A stretch of 64,000 nucleotides of DNA from Thinopyrum elongatum. Taxonomy: Eukaryota; Streptophyta; Magnoliopsida; Poales; Poaceae. Location of the stretch: assembly GCA_011799875.1 (NCBI GenBank), contig CM022299.1:351956526-352020525 (forward strand). Direction: 5' to 3'. The notes under the pieces were generated by a model, which saw nothing but the letters and a program-made list of their open reading frames with translations, was not told the DNA's origin and ran no database searches. Made by a program: the position numbers and the translations under genes. This document shows, piece after piece, positions 20,016 to 31,631 of this stretch (within the stretch, counting starts at the first letter, position 1; every line of letters begins with the position of its first letter).

Positions 20016-21181
20016 CCACAATAAGACCTCTGGAAATTATTCATATGGATTTATTCGGACCTCAAAACTATGCAAGTTTCGGAGGTAGTCATTATGGTCT
20101 GGTTATTGTTGATGATTTCTCCCGTTACACTTGGGCATTCTTTCTCGAAGACAAAACCTGCACCCAAGACATCTTCAAAAGATTCGCCAAGAAGGCCCAG
20201 AATGAATATGATGTGCGAATTAAGCATGTCAGAAGTGACACTGGTACTGAGTTCAAAAATACTCATATTGAGGATTTTCTCGAAGAAAATGGTATAACTC
20301 ATGAGTTCTCTGCCGCATACACTCCCCAACAGAATGGAGTTGTTGCGCGAAAGAATAGAACTCTCATCGAGATGGCGGGAACAATGCTCAGTGAGTATAA
20401 GACTCCTATTCGCTTTTGGGCTGATGCTATTAGCATTGCTTGTCATGTTGTGAATCATGTTTATCTTCACAAATTCCTTAAGAAAACTTCATATGAGCTC
20501 ATCACTGGCAAGAAACCAAATGTTTCTTATTTACGTGTTTTTGGTGCACCTTGTTATATTCATGACATGAATCATAATTCCAAGTTTGCACCTAAGGCAC
20601 ATGAAGGTTTTCTTCTTGGTTATGGCTCAAACTCGCATACTTATCGTGTCTATAACTCTCACCATAGGAAAGTTATGGAAATGGTAAATGAGCGGTTTGA
20701 TGAATCTAACGGCTCCCAAAAGGAGCACCTACCTAATGTGATAGATGAACCACCAATTTCGGATGCTATTCGGCAAATGGCTATTGGGAGTGTCAAGCCA
20801 GTTGAAGAAAATGTACCTGAGTCTTCCGATGATGATGCCCCTATGACTCGAAGTAGAGCACGCCAAGCCACCGCCGAAGAAAATGCCACTCCGAACACAA
20901 ATGGCAACCAGAATGCAAATGCCAATCAAAATGTCACTCCCGATGAAAATGGTGACGCAACTGCTCATCCCGATGTTGATGCTGAAGAAAATGAAAATGA
21001 TCATCAAGATGGAAATCCTCACCCACGAGTGGCTAATCGAGTTGACCCTGCATTAATTCTCGAAGATCTTGAGAATCCAGGTTATCGACCCACAACTCGT
21101 TCTTGCACTCGTTTGGCTAACTACTGTGGCAGGTTCTCCTTTGTCTCTTTGAAAAACCTACCAAGTATGAGGACGCCATGA
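20012..21181 (+). pseudogene. Copia integrase, catalytic Glu replaced by Ala
   Basis: Integrase core of Ty1/copia type. D13 lies in IIHMDLFGPQNY, D76 in HVRSDTGTEF, and the third position with perfect D-X35-E spacing is residue 112 in QQNGVVARKNRTLIE, where the family has E. Codon 112 (20345-20347) is GCG instead of a Glu codon, so strand transfer should be abolished. After the core come the GKKPNVSYLRVFGAPCY and AHEGFLLGY motifs of the C-terminal region and an Asn-rich acidic linker (residues 290-340) leading to RT. The ORF is otherwise open for 389 codons and ends in a different frame from RT. Confidence 0.85.
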
Positions 21182-21935
21182 ATGACCCCAATTGGATGAA
21201 TGCCATGCAAGAAGAGTTGGTGCAATTCGAATTGAATGATGTATGGGAGTTGGTCGACAAACCGAATCCTAAGAAGCACAATATCATCGGACAAAATGGA
21301 TATTCTGGAATAAGCAAGATGAAAATGGCATTGTTGTGAGAAACAAAGCATGTCTTGTCGCTCAAGGGTATACACAGGTAGAAGGTATTGATTTCGGTGA
21401 AACATATGCTCATGTTGCTCGCCTTGAGGCAATTCGTATTCTTCTCGCTTATGCAAACTACAATGATATCCTGCTTTATCAAATGGATGTGAAAAGTGCT
21501 TTCCTTAATGGTGAAATTGATGAGGAAGTATATGTTAGGCAACCACCTGGCTTTGAAAACCCTCAGTTTCCTAACAAAGTTTTCAAGTTGAAAAAGGCTC
21601 TATATGGGCTGAAGCAAGCTCCTCGAGCTTGGTATGACACCTTGAAGAGGTTTCTACTCGATAAAGAGTTCAAGCTAGGATCCACTGATTCCACTCTATT
21701 CACTCGTGCTATTGGTGGTGATCTATTCGTGTGTAAAATTTATGTGGATGATATTATTTTCGACTGTACTAACAATGCTTGCAGCATGGAGTTCGGGCGA
21801 ATGATGTCCAAAAAATATCAAATGTCTATGATGGGTTAACTTAAGTTCTTTCTTGGATTGCAAATACGTCAATAGGACAACGGAATTTTCATATCTCAGG
21901 AGAAATACCTAAGAGACTGTCTGAAGAAGTTCAAA
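21178..21935 (+). pseudogene. Copia reverse transcriptase
   Basis: Begins with the RT lead-in (DPNWMNAMQEELVQFE, 21181-21230). It shifts frame near 21290, then continues from 21336 with NKACLVAQGYTQVEGIDF, YQMDVKSAFLNGEIDEEVYV, QPPGF, LYGLKQAPRAWYDTL and the catalytic KIYVDDIIFD. An in-frame TAA at 21837-21839 and a TAG near 21875 break the thumb region. The YVDD motif is intact. This is the DNA polymerase that copies the element RNA in the particle. Confidence 0.85.
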
Positions 21936-22702
21936 ATGCAAGATTGCAAACTGAAGGGCTACAAAACTCCAATGCCCATGAATGGTCAGCTGGATGCAGA
22001 TGTGTACGGTAAAGATTATGATCAGAAAGCTTATCATTCGATGATTGGTTCTCTTCTCTACCTATGTGTATCCAGACCTGATATTATGTTGAGTGTTTGT
22101 ATGTGTGCCCATTTTCAAGCTGCACCGAAAGAATCGCATCACCAAGCGGTCAAGCATATTCTGAGATATTTGGCTCACACCCCCACCTTTGGTTTATGGT
22201 ATCCTAAGGGAGCACAGTTTGATCTCATTGGATATTCAGACTCAGATTATGCAGGTGACCGGGTTGACAGGAAATCTACCTCGGGGACATGCCATTTCCT
22301 CGGTAGATCTTTGGTATGTTGGTCATCAAGGAAGCAGAATTGTGTCTCTCTATCTCTACGGCCGAGGCCGAATATATTGCTGCCGGCGCTTGTTGCACTC
22401 AGTTATTATGGATGAAGCAGACTCTGAAGGATGATGGCATCAAGGTCAAGAAGATTCCTCTATTCTGTGACAATGATAGTGCAATCAAAATCGCACACAA
22501 TCTAGTGTAGCATTCTCGCACCAAGCATATTGCCATCACACATCATTTTATTCGCGATCATGTTGCTCGAAGGGATATTGTTATTAGTCACGTCAATACT
22601 GAAGATAATCTCGCTGACATCTTCACCAAGCCTCTCGATGAGAAAAGATTCTGTGCGTTACCGTGTGAGCTAAATATCCTAGATTCTGCAAACGTGCAGT
22701 AA
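21936..22702 (+). pseudogene. Copia RNase H
   Basis: Continues from RT: YHSMIGSLLYLCVSRPDIML, then the RNase H core GYSDSDYAGDRVDRKSTSG. After a frameshift near 22350 come STAEAEYIAAGACCTQLLWM, FCDNDSAIKIAHNLV, a TAG at 22508-22510 in place of the usual Gln, and finally the DNLADIFTKPLDEKRF end motif. The catalytic Asp-Glu-Asp set is visible. The polyprotein stop is TAA 22700-22702. Confidence 0.85.
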
Positions 22703-23330
22703 GCTGGACTCGGCACCCCAACCATCACTTTCACATCTTAGAAGGACTGGGTGCACAACACTCGAAGAGTTTAAAAATTTCGACAAAGTGAAATTTTCTT
22801 TCTGAGAGTGAATACATTAACAAAGAACTAGACTAACCGGGTGCCATGATAATAGTGCGACGCTCGGGGTCATACAGTTCTTATACGGTGGGTCACGGCA
22901 CACAATTTTCCTTCGTTGAGTTGCCTTTCGGTTGAAGGATTTTGTGTTAGTCCGAATGTATTTCACTCATAGCTTTTCCCTCGGGTGTTTGTGTTTATTT
23001 GTTTGAGTGAAATACCTAGGACCCTGTTTTCCGTCTACTCTAACTCTTCCAGTCTATGTTGTTCTGATACGAATGCTCAAATTTCATCCGGTAATGATAC
23101 TTTATCTGGTGTCCTTGACCACGGTAAAGGTTCGTTCCGAACTTAATTCATTTTGGCGAAAGTCGTCCAAAATTTGGGGTTTCCCGCCCAAGTCAGGACC
23201 ACTATCTTTGATGATGGTTGCCACGTGCTCTTCATCAACTGCTGTTCTACCTAGACCGTTGAATCACAATAGTCCTTTGAGTGTGGCCGTCCGATCAGAT
23301 TCGATCACCCGATGCGGTTATTTCTCCTCG
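22703..23330 (+). other. Copia spacer after pol; no ORF of note
   Basis: Non-coding sequence between pol and the putative internal promoter. No repeats or recognisable domains seen. Confidence 0.5.
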
Positions 23331-23342
23331 CATATATATACC
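23331..23342 (+). promoter_or_regulatory. Putative internal TATA box in front of the envelope-like gene
   Basis: CATATATATACC, 630 bases after pol and about 100 bases before an ATG at 23428. It is followed by a C/T-rich leader (TTCCCCAAATCCACTTCTCC) that resembles plant 5' leaders. Confidence 0.45.
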
Positions 23343-23427
23343 ACATCGCAACCTTCCCCAAATCCACTTCTCCTCTTCGCCACCGTCACTTTCTGAAGCC
23401 CTACCGTACCACTCCACCTTGAGCTCG

Positions 23428-23523
23428 ATGCCGTCAATCATCTTCGCCGCTTTGCCACCGAAAAGAGGTCGCCGGAGTCATTCCTCGTTGCCGCGGATCA
23501 TCTTCCTCCCTGCACCGCCGTAG
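23428..23523 (+). other. Short 31-codon ORF in the putative leader
   Basis: ATG 23428 to TAG 23521-23523, peptide beginning MPSIIFAALPPKRGRRSHSS. It ends 24 bases before the solo LTR. If the region is transcribed from the TATA box at 23331, this would be an upstream ORF preceding a spliced leader. It may equally be chance. Confidence 0.3.
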
Positions 23524-25110
23524 TTGCTGCACATCACCGAGTTAGGGTGTAACACCCCCAGTGGTTAACTACAGTAATCACCCTTTTGATTATGCCATGT
23601 CATCATGTTTAACAGTGCATGATCATCATTTGCACCATAATGCATTTCAACTCCTAAGTCAAATTCAAAATTTAAATGAAAGTGAAATTTAAAAGTTGTT
23701 CAGATCCAGAAACAAAAATGTACATCATGTTGCAAATAATCCAGAGGCTAATATAAAATTAGCAGCAGTGTTAACTAAAATATTTAAGTGGCTCGAACAA
23801 CAAGAAACAGCAGCAACATAGCACTGTTCAACCCCTTTTCAATTAAATAAAATCCAAACCAAAAAGATATGGACACCAAGCTATTTTATTGCAGTGGCAT
23901 ATAATGCACTGTGATTTATGGGCTAGGTCTCATATTTTACAAAAACTATTTTGAGGCCTAACTAAATACAAAACAGAAATAATAAAAGAAAACAGAAAAA
24001 CAAAATTATAAAAGAAACACCCCCCCACTGGGCCAGCTGGCCCAGCTGTTAGCCAGGCCGGGCCCAACTGGCCCAACCGGCCACCCCCCCCCATTTCCTT
24101 ATCCCCACCCGGTGAAACCTAACCCCCCGTACCCCCACTCTCCCCTCGCTCTCCTTCCTCACCCCCCGATCCAGATCGGATCGGGGCAACGGTGGCTCGC
24201 CGCGCCACGCCCGATCCCGTCGCCGACGCCGCCGCCCTTCCCTGACCGCTCGCCGGAGCCCACCTCGCCTCGCCGCTCGCTGGCGCCCCTCGCCGCTGGA
24301 TCGGCCCCGCCGCTCACCGCCACGACGCGGATCCCCGCCGCTCCGTCGTTCGCCGGCGTCTCCTCGTCCCCTGCCCCGAGCCGCTCCCCCGAGCCCCGCT
24401 GCCCTTGACCCTACGGCCCCGCGGTGAGGCTCCCGGTCGCCTTCTCTCCCTACGCCATCGCGCTCGCCGGACCGCGCCCGGCCGCCGCTCGCGCGCGCGC
24501 CCTCGCACCGGCCACGCCCGCTAACTCGCCCGCTCCGGTTCCCGCCCCGACGTGCTCCCCGCGCCCTGGTCGACCTGGCCGAGCGCCCGCGCCCTGCGCG
24601 TGGCCGCGCCCCACGCTCCAGCTGCTGCGCCTGCGCCCCCGCCTACTCTGCACACGGCCGCGGCCACTGCCGCCGGCGCCGGCCCCCAGCGCTCCGCCCC
24701 TGCTCGCCCGCCGGCCCGCACGCGCCCGCGCTGCCCCTCGCCGCGCGCCCGCGATGTGCCCGCGCGCCGCGCCTGCCGCCGCCCGCGCGCCCGTCGCCGG
24801 CCACCCCCGCGTCCCCGCGCGCCACGCCCGCGCCCGCGCGCCCGTCGCCCGCGCCTGGTGTGGCCCTATGGGCCACTGACGAAGGGCCCAGCCCCCTGAC
24901 CCACTGACCAGAGGGGCCCACGCCCCAGAACTTTAAAAAATAATAAAAATAAAAATAAAAATAAAAATGAATAAATAAAATTAATAATTAATTAATTAAT
25001 TAGTGAACTAATTAACTTAATTAATCTGCTTTAGTTAAGCTAATTACACTTAGTTAAACTAATCACCTAGTTAGGACTAATTAGTTCTGTCTAATTAACA
25101 TGTGATGTCA

Positions 25111-25135
25111 TGCTGACGTCATGATGACGTCAGCA
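25111..25135. promoter_or_regulatory. Palindromic pair of TGACGTCA (bZIP-type) sites
   Basis: TGCTGACGTCA, spacer TGA, then TGACGTCAGCA. Two full TGACGTCA octamers sit in an 11-bp-arm inverted repeat. Such sites are bound by TGA/CREB-type bZIP factors in plants. Binding here is inference. Confidence 0.55.
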
Positions 25136-25539
25136 TAACACTGTTTTGGATAATGTTCTGGATAATTCGAAATTAAATAATAAAAATAAATTCAGAAAAT
25201 GAATAAAAACTTTAGAAAATCATATCTTTTAAACCGTAACTCCGATGAAAATACTTTCTACATGAAAGTTGTTCAGAACGACGAGACGAATCCGAATACG
25301 CGGTCCGTTTGTCCGCCACACGTCTCTAACTATCCGAACATGGAACCGTTCCCCTCCGGTCATCTGTTTGACAAATGCCCGGATCCGGGAAAACATTCCC
25401 GGATGGATCCCTGCTTCCTCAGTGACGTGCAACCGTACGTTAGGACACACCCGGCACTGCGTATTGTCAAGTCATACTTTGTGTAGCACTTGCTTGCTTA
25501 ATATTTATACTGTTTCCTCCCCCTCTTCTCTCTCGATAG

Positions 25540-25611
25540 AGCCCGGTGCCGACGCAGCTCCGGTGATTGGTTCCAGTACTGACGACCTTGCCCTTGCCGC
25601 CGAGCAACCAG
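25540..25611 (+). other. Exon-like acidic segment in the solo LTR
   Basis: 72 bases between a pyrimidine-rich acceptor (TCTCTCTCGATAG) and a GC-type donor (CCAG/GCAAGC). It reads as an acidic Ala-rich peptide (PGADAAPVIGSSTDDLALAA). The homologous segment in the 28109 element is 75 bases with the same borders and frame. Confidence 0.4.
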
Positions 25612-27206
25612 GCAAGCCCCCCCCTTTGAGCATACCGATATCGCCCATTCTATTTCCCATGCTTGCATTAGAATTGCTGCTACTACTGCTTTACCTATTC
25701 TGATGCATAGCCTGTTTATTGTAACCTGCTGTTGATAATTACCTGCATATCCTAAACTGTTTAGTCTAGGCTGGGTAGAGACCTATCAGTGACCCCACTT
25801 ATCCCGACTGCCGCGCTGGATCGTCAGAAGACCCGATCAACGGGATTGAAGACCAGGCCCCGACACCGCACATCACCCCCCCTTAGTTGTAACGACACTG
25901 CAGCGTTACTATCAAGTGCCGAGGGTGAAACCTCATGTAGCACTTCTGATGTTAACTCTGTAGAGTAGCTATTCGATCGTGGTCATCGAGGATGATTCCT
26001 CCTTCTCCACTTCTGATACGACGCTGTCGTGCAACACATCAAGTGTGAACCCAGCGAGGGTGATTCCTCCTACGTTCACCTTGACAGATACATCGGTAGG
26101 AATCCAACGAGGGTGATACCTCGGATTCCCTTGATGTTATGGACACACGGATACTTGGACTGTACTGTTGTTACCTGGAAAGGCGGGTCGACCCTGAGGG
26201 GTACCCGCGTGTGATGTGAAGACGGGTTGCCTGTATGGTGCCCGAGTGTTGAATACGAGGCGTGGCCGGGCATTCTTAACCCTTGCCGCAAGTCCTCGAG
26301 ACGGGGCGACGGGGTCACATCTTTCGTGAGTCTCTGCTCGTTTCCGCAAGCCCCTAGTCCTAACGATTTGGATATTTGATCCGAGCAGGCCTCTGGTCTG
26401 ATAGCACTAACCATCACGTGGGCATAGTATGGGCGTTCTGCATCGTAGCATCAGCCGAAAGCTCTGTCAGACGTCTAGTTCAGCATGGCGGCACGGACGG
26501 ACCGGCGCCCTCCTGGTGCCAGGCTTCTCCCTGCGCGCAACGACTCGGAGTGCACAGGGCGATGGCCCAAGACCTCTGAGCGCTTAGGATGTAGACCGAC
26601 GGGGACCTCTCTGCTGAGCTGTAGGTCGGGTTGCGGTGTGTTGTTTGGCCGAGGCCGGGCATGACCCAGGAAAGTGTGTCCGGCCGGAGTTAAGCGAGCG
26701 TGATGGGTAAGTTGGTGCACCCCTGCAGGGAAGAACATTTCTATCGATAGCCGGTCCTACGGTAAAGGACACTCGGAGTTGTATCCCGATCGATACAACT
26801 AGAACTGGATACCCGTGATGATACTTGGATATGTGGCTCTGGGATTGCTTCTCGCAGGGAGTCGAGAAGGGATCTCCGGACGAGGTTGATGACTGTATGG
26901 CTCTGGGATTGCTTTCTCGCAGGGAGTCGAGAAAGGATCTCTGGGTGAGGTTGAGACTTAATGATACTACTACATTATATTGTACTGTTCTACTCTCTTC
27001 TATTGCTGCAAGACCGCTGAAGATGCTAGTCTTCGATAGGACTAGGCCTTCTCTCTATTCTGGCATTTCTGCAGCCCAGTCCACATATACAGCCTCCCCT
27101 TGAAAATGTTGCATATGTAGTGTAGATCTTTGCTTGCTGAGTACTTCTGAGTACTCACGGTTGCTTTGTTTTCCTTTTTCTCCCCATATCAGTTTGACGT
27201 GACCAG

Positions 27207-27301
27207 AGGACGGAGCCCCCTGAGACAGATGCCCCGACGATCGCTACTACTACTACCCAGAGGATGGATACTACTATGAGTTGACTGACGACCAGGAGTA
27301 G
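27207..27301 (+). other. Exon-like Tyr-rich terminal segment in the solo LTR
   Basis: 95 bases after an acceptor-like GACCAG, ending at a TAG. In frame it reads DDRYYYYYPEDGYYYE and ends TDDQE. The counterpart at 31537-31631 is also 95 bases and ends AADDQK. A TGA early in this copy (after a GAP codon run) shows decay. Confidence 0.4.
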
Positions 27302-27608
27302 GATCGGAGGGTCCCAGGCAGGAGGCCTTCGCCTTTCGATCGTAGTGTTTTATTTTGCCCCGCCTTTCTAAAGGCCTTTCTGTTTCTCTTTTATATCTGT
27401 ACTCAGATATCTAATGCTTCCGCTGACGCTTGTATGCCATCGAGCTATGTATTCGAGCCCTCGAGGCCCTGGCTTGTAATATAAAGCTTGTATGACTTTA
27501 TTTATGTTTTAGAGTTGTGTTGTGATATCTTCCCGTGAGTCCTTAGGCTTGATCGTGTGCATTTGCGTGTATGATTAGCGCGCGATCGGGCCGGGGGCGT
27601 CACATAGG

Positions 27609-27981
27609 GTATGTGTAGTGCGAACTCGTTCTTCCATTCATCTTGTTCGAGTTTGTCTGTGGTAGAAATTACCTGTATTTACCGCATTTCTCAGATCTTT
27701 ACTCATAGGTAACTTGTGTGGATGTGGTTTGTAGCAGTCTCTCGCATCCAAAAAATATTCAGATCTAGGTTTTGTGTTAGGTCTCGTACGAATGGAATGC
27801 TTAGCACGTTAACTAGTATATTCTTCGAACCTACTAGTTCGTTCTACACATTTCTTTCATCCGAAACATTTCTCAAAGTCTGTATCTAATTCTTCATCAA
27901 ACGTTTTCTTTCTCAAAAACCTTGCTGTGAGCATTTGTAACCCTGTCCCCATTTTTCCCTTGCATCTATCCTTATTCACAG
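27609..27981 (+). other. Putative 5' leader intron of the copia envelope-like gene
   Basis: Runs from a donor-like G/GTATGTG, recreated across the TAGGG target duplication, to a strong acceptor (pyrimidine-rich CCCATTTTTCCCTTGC stretch, then TTATTCACAG) ending five bases before the ATG at 27986. Without the solo LTR the intron would be about 370 bases. Splicing is inferred from signals only. Confidence 0.4.
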
Positions 27982-27985
27982 GTAA

Positions 27986-28108
27986 ATGCAGTCAGTTGAG
28001 GATTCTGCTCAACAAGTGAGCATGGCTGAAGGAGATGATGTTGTTTTGGGCACAGCTGACGAATCCAAAGCTTTGAATGCTAAGGGCCCAACGGTAGGCC
28101 CTTCAACC
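27986..28108 (+). pseudogene. Copia envelope-like ORF, 5' part
   Basis: The ATG at 27986 opens a frame (MQSVEDSAQQVSMAEGDDVV) that stays open to the insertion at 28108. Beyond the 11.6-kb insertion the same frame resumes at 39693. The start is chosen because it is the first ATG after the acceptor-like signal. This gene type sits after pol in Sireviruses and is called envelope-like by position; its function is unknown. Confidence 0.6.
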
Positions 28109-29696
28109 TGTAACGCCCGGATAATTAAGCTACAGTGAACCTCTGCTAATGATGCCACGTCACCTCGGTTACTATTGATGATCTCGCGTTAGTTCAAAAT
28201 GATTCAAATTCAACTTTGAATTAAAGGCAAACAACAAAAGTTTTCAAACAATAAAACTAAAATGTTCGGGTCGTGCCAGATAATGCATAGGTGATTATAG
28301 TGGTGAAACCAAACTTTGATATAATGTTTAAAGACTCTGAAATAATTAAAACAGTAGTTGAATCAATGAAATAAATGCTTATTGGATTTTTATAAAATTT
28401 TAAACTAATTTGTTTTGGCTTAAGAATTGTTCTGACAGTAGTATATTTATAAATACAATTTTAGGTACTAGTGGTGATTTTTATAGAGCTAAAAATAAAA
28501 GAAGAATAAAAATAAAACATAAAAGAAAAGTAAAAGAAAAAGAAAAACAAAACAAAGGAAATAAATAAAAGAGAGAAGGAACCCACCCCCCGGGCCGACT
28601 GGGCCAAACGGCCCAGCCGGCCAGCCCATCCCCACTCCCTTATCCCCTGGGCGACCCAAACCCTAACTCCTATCGCCCCACTTCCCCTCTCCCACGTCGC
28701 TCTCCCCCCTCCCGATACGATCGGGATCGGGGATCGATCCCGGCGCCCCTTCGCCAACCACCGCCGCCAGGAGGATCGCCCCGCCGTGGCAGTTCCCCGG
28801 AGCCGCCCCCATCGCCCACCGCCGTCGTCGTTGCTTCCTCGCCACCTTCCCAAGGCCTCATCGCGCCTCGCCGCCCCCTGGTCACCTGCAACACCGGTGA
28901 GGCCCTGGACCTCTCCCCCGCTTTCTTTGTCTGCCCCGCTCACTGCGTCGCTCGCGTCCGCACATCCATCCGTCCCTCGCCGCAACGCCGCTTGCCGTCG
29001 ACCGCATCCCCTGCCCCGCTCCGGCACGTCTCCTCTGCCTCCGCCCGCGGTCACCCCGATGCCGCGCGCGCCCGCAGCCGTCCCGCACCGTCCCGCGTCC
29101 GTGCTCCGCCCCTGTTCTCCCCTGGCCGCGTCACCCTGCGCCCATGCGCGGCCTCGTCGTGGTCCGCCGAGGTCGACCGCCGCCCTGTGTTGCGGTGGCT
29201 CGTAGGACCACCCCCTCCCGCGCCTGCAGCTCACCCCCTTCCCACGCGCCGGCCGCCTTGCCGCGGTCGCGCCCGTTGCTGCTGGCCTGCGCGCCCATCT
29301 CACCGCCCCCATCCCCCGCCCGCGCCCGGTGCCCCTCGCTCCTGTCCTGCGCCCCTTCCCGCTCACCGCCCCGCGCCGGCGCTATCACGCCGCGGCCACC
29401 CGCTGGTGGTTTCGCCCCGCTTCCCTCCGGTCGGGCTCGGCCCTGTGCGGGTTGCGCCCGTGCCCGTAACTGCCATCGCCCGCGCCCCCTAAGGCCCGTG
29501 GGCAATGACAGTGGGGCCCGCCCAGAAAACCAACAAAAAAATGGAAATTAAAATTAATTAATTAGTTAATTAATTAGTAAATGAATTAATTAACATAATT
29601 AAGTCTGCTTAATTAACTTAACTTTAATTAACCTGCTAATTAACTAATTAAAACTGTTATTAGTTAAATCTATGAATGACAGGGGGCCCCACCCCT

Positions 29697-29725
29697 GTTG
29701 ACCAGTCGAACTTTGACTGGTCAAC
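29697..29725. promoter_or_regulatory. W-box palindrome, 5' LTR copy
   Basis: GTTGACCAGTC, spacer GAACTTT, GACTGGTCAAC: 11-base perfect arms with TTGAC cores facing both ways, the target motif of WRKY factors. Confidence 0.55.
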
Positions 29726-30160
29726 TGGGACCCCCTGTCCCACATGTCAGCCAATGTACATTTTTGTGTACACTGTGCTGGGTACATCTAGCAATTTAAC
29801 ATTTAATATTCAAATTAAAATAATTTAGAAAATGTTTTAAAACTGTGAAAATTAATATAAAATAATCCGTAACTCGGATGAAAATACTTTGTACAGGAAA
29901 GTTGCTCTGAACGACAAGACGAATCCGGATTTACAGCCCGTTCATCCGCCACACGTCACTAGCATAGCAAACCTGGAACCGCCCCCTCCGTTTCATCTGT
30001 CCGAAAATGCCAAACTTCGGGAAACGATGTTATCCCTCTTCGTCTGTATCACCGAGCACTGCGATAGGTCACCCCTAGCACCGCGTATTGTCATGTTATG
30101 TTTTGTGATGATTTCTTTGCTACATATTTACTGTTTCTTCCCCCTCTTCTTCTCCGGTAG

Positions 30161-30235
30161 ACCCCGAGACCAACGCTGATGCCCCTGAGTACGACTACGT
30201 CGACGACGACCCTTCCTTCTCAACCGAGCTTCCAG
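30161..30235 (+). other. Exon-like acidic segment, 5' LTR copy
   Basis: 75 bases between acceptor TTCTTCTCCGGTAG and GC-type donor CCAG/GCAAGC. It reads as an acidic peptide (APEYDYVDDDPSFSTELP). The copy in the 3' LTR (37935-38009) has the same length, and the solo-LTR homologue is one codon shorter. Confidence 0.45.
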
Positions 30236-31536
30236 GCAAGCCAAACCCCCTTGTTCATCCCTATATCGCCTAATCTTTCCCTCTACTGCTTGCATTAAGA
30301 GTAGTGTTACTGTTTCATCGGTTTGATCCTATACTGCTACATAGCCTGTCCTTGTTGCTATTGTTGTTGATACCTTACCTGCTATCCTAAATGCTTAGTA
30401 TAGGATGCTAGTTTATCATCAGTGGCCCTACATTCTTGTCCGTCTGCCATGCTATACTATCGGGCCGTGATCACTCAGGAGGTGATCATGGGTATATACT
30501 ATATAGTATTACATACTTATGTTACTGTTCGGATATGGGGGCTGAAGGGACAGGTGGTTCCATCCAGGTAGTGGTGGGCCTGGGTTCCCGACGGCCCCCG
30601 AGTGTTACTTTGTGGCGGAGCGACAGGGCAGGTTGTGACCACCTAGGAGACAGGTGGGCCTGGTCCTGGTCGGTGTCTGCGGTTATTTCGTAATAACACG
30701 CTTAACGAGATTGGGTATTTGATCTGAGTTGGTCGTTAGCCTTATACGCACTAACCGCCACGTGGGGCAAGATATGGGCAACCGGCGTCGTAGTATCACC
30801 CGAAGCTTACCGGACGTCAGCGGTTGAGCGGCGCGCCGAATTGGACTGGAACGCCTGCTCTTGTATTAGGGGGGCTAGGTCTGCTTCCGGCCGCCCACGC
30901 AATATGCAGGAGTGCAAAGGGCGATGGGCCCAAGACCCCTGCGCTTAGGATGTAGACCGGCGTGCTGACCTCTCTGTTAAGCCTAGATAGGGTTGCGACA
31001 TGTTGATCTGCCGAGGCCGGACATGACCCAGGAAAGTGTGCCCGGCCAGAGGGATCGAGCGTGTCGGGTAATGTGGTGTGCCCCTGCAGGGAAGATTGAT
31101 CTATTCGAATAGCTGTGTCCATGGTAACAGGACGACCCAGAGTTGTATTCCGACCTCATGACAACTAGAACCGGATACTTAATAAAACACACCCTTTCAA
31201 GTGCCAGATACAACCCGGTGATCACTCTCTCACAGGGTGATGAGGAGAGGATTGCCGGGTAGGATTATGCTATACGTTGTTACTTGGTGAACTTACCAGC
31301 TACTCTCTTCTACATGCTTCAAGATGGAGGCTGCCAGAAGTGTAGTCTTCGATAGGACTAGCTATCCCCCTCTTATTCTGGCATTCTGCAGTTCAGTCCA
31401 CAGATACTACCCATTTCATTGATACCGATGCATATGTAGTGTAGATTCTTGCTTGCGAGTACTTTGGATGAGTACTCACGGTTGCTTTGCTCCCCCTTTC
31501 CCCCCTTTTTCCTTTCTTCTCGATTGCCGCAACCAG

Positions 31537-31631
31537 ATGCTGGAGCCCCGGAGCCAGACGCCACCTTCGATGACTCGTACTACACCGAGGGTGCCTACTA
31601 CTATGTTCAGGCTGCCGACGACCAGAAGTAG
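31537..31631 (+). other. Exon-like terminal segment with stop, 5' LTR copy
   Basis: 95 bases after acceptor TTGCCGCAACCAG. In frame it reads AGAPEPDATFDDSYYTEGAY and then ends ADDQK followed by TAG 31629-31631. It is followed by a 3'-UTR-like tail. The 3' LTR copy differs by an 18-base in-frame deletion. Confidence 0.45.

Larger units (their letters stand above)
23548..27604. mobile_element. 4-kb solo LTR of a giant-LTR Ty3/gypsy family
   Basis: Starts TGTAACACCCCCAG, ends GGGGGCGTCACA, flanked by a perfect 5-bp duplication TAGGG (23543-23547 and 27605-27609). No internal domain or second LTR is present, so it is a product of LTR-LTR recombination. The interior holds an AT-rich start, a very GC-rich block (about 24100-24900), an AT-rich block, two TGACGTCA motifs, and exon-like segments shared with the LTRs at 28109 and 35863. 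Long Pro/Ala/Arg ORFs in the GC-rich block are compositional. The family is related to, but distinct from, the 28109-39687 element. Confidence 0.85.

Noticed and set aside
24112..24921. Overlapping long Pro/Ala/Arg ORFs on both strands
   Set aside because: The block is extremely GC-rich, so stop codons are rare in all frames. No domain or codon-phase signal is seen, and it lies inside a solo LTR.
28461..29551. 301-codon Gly/Arg ORF (minus) and 135-166-codon Pro/Ala ORFs (plus)
   Set aside because: Composition artefact of the GC-rich LTR block. The homologous block at 36400-37300 has differently placed ORFs, so no frame is conserved.
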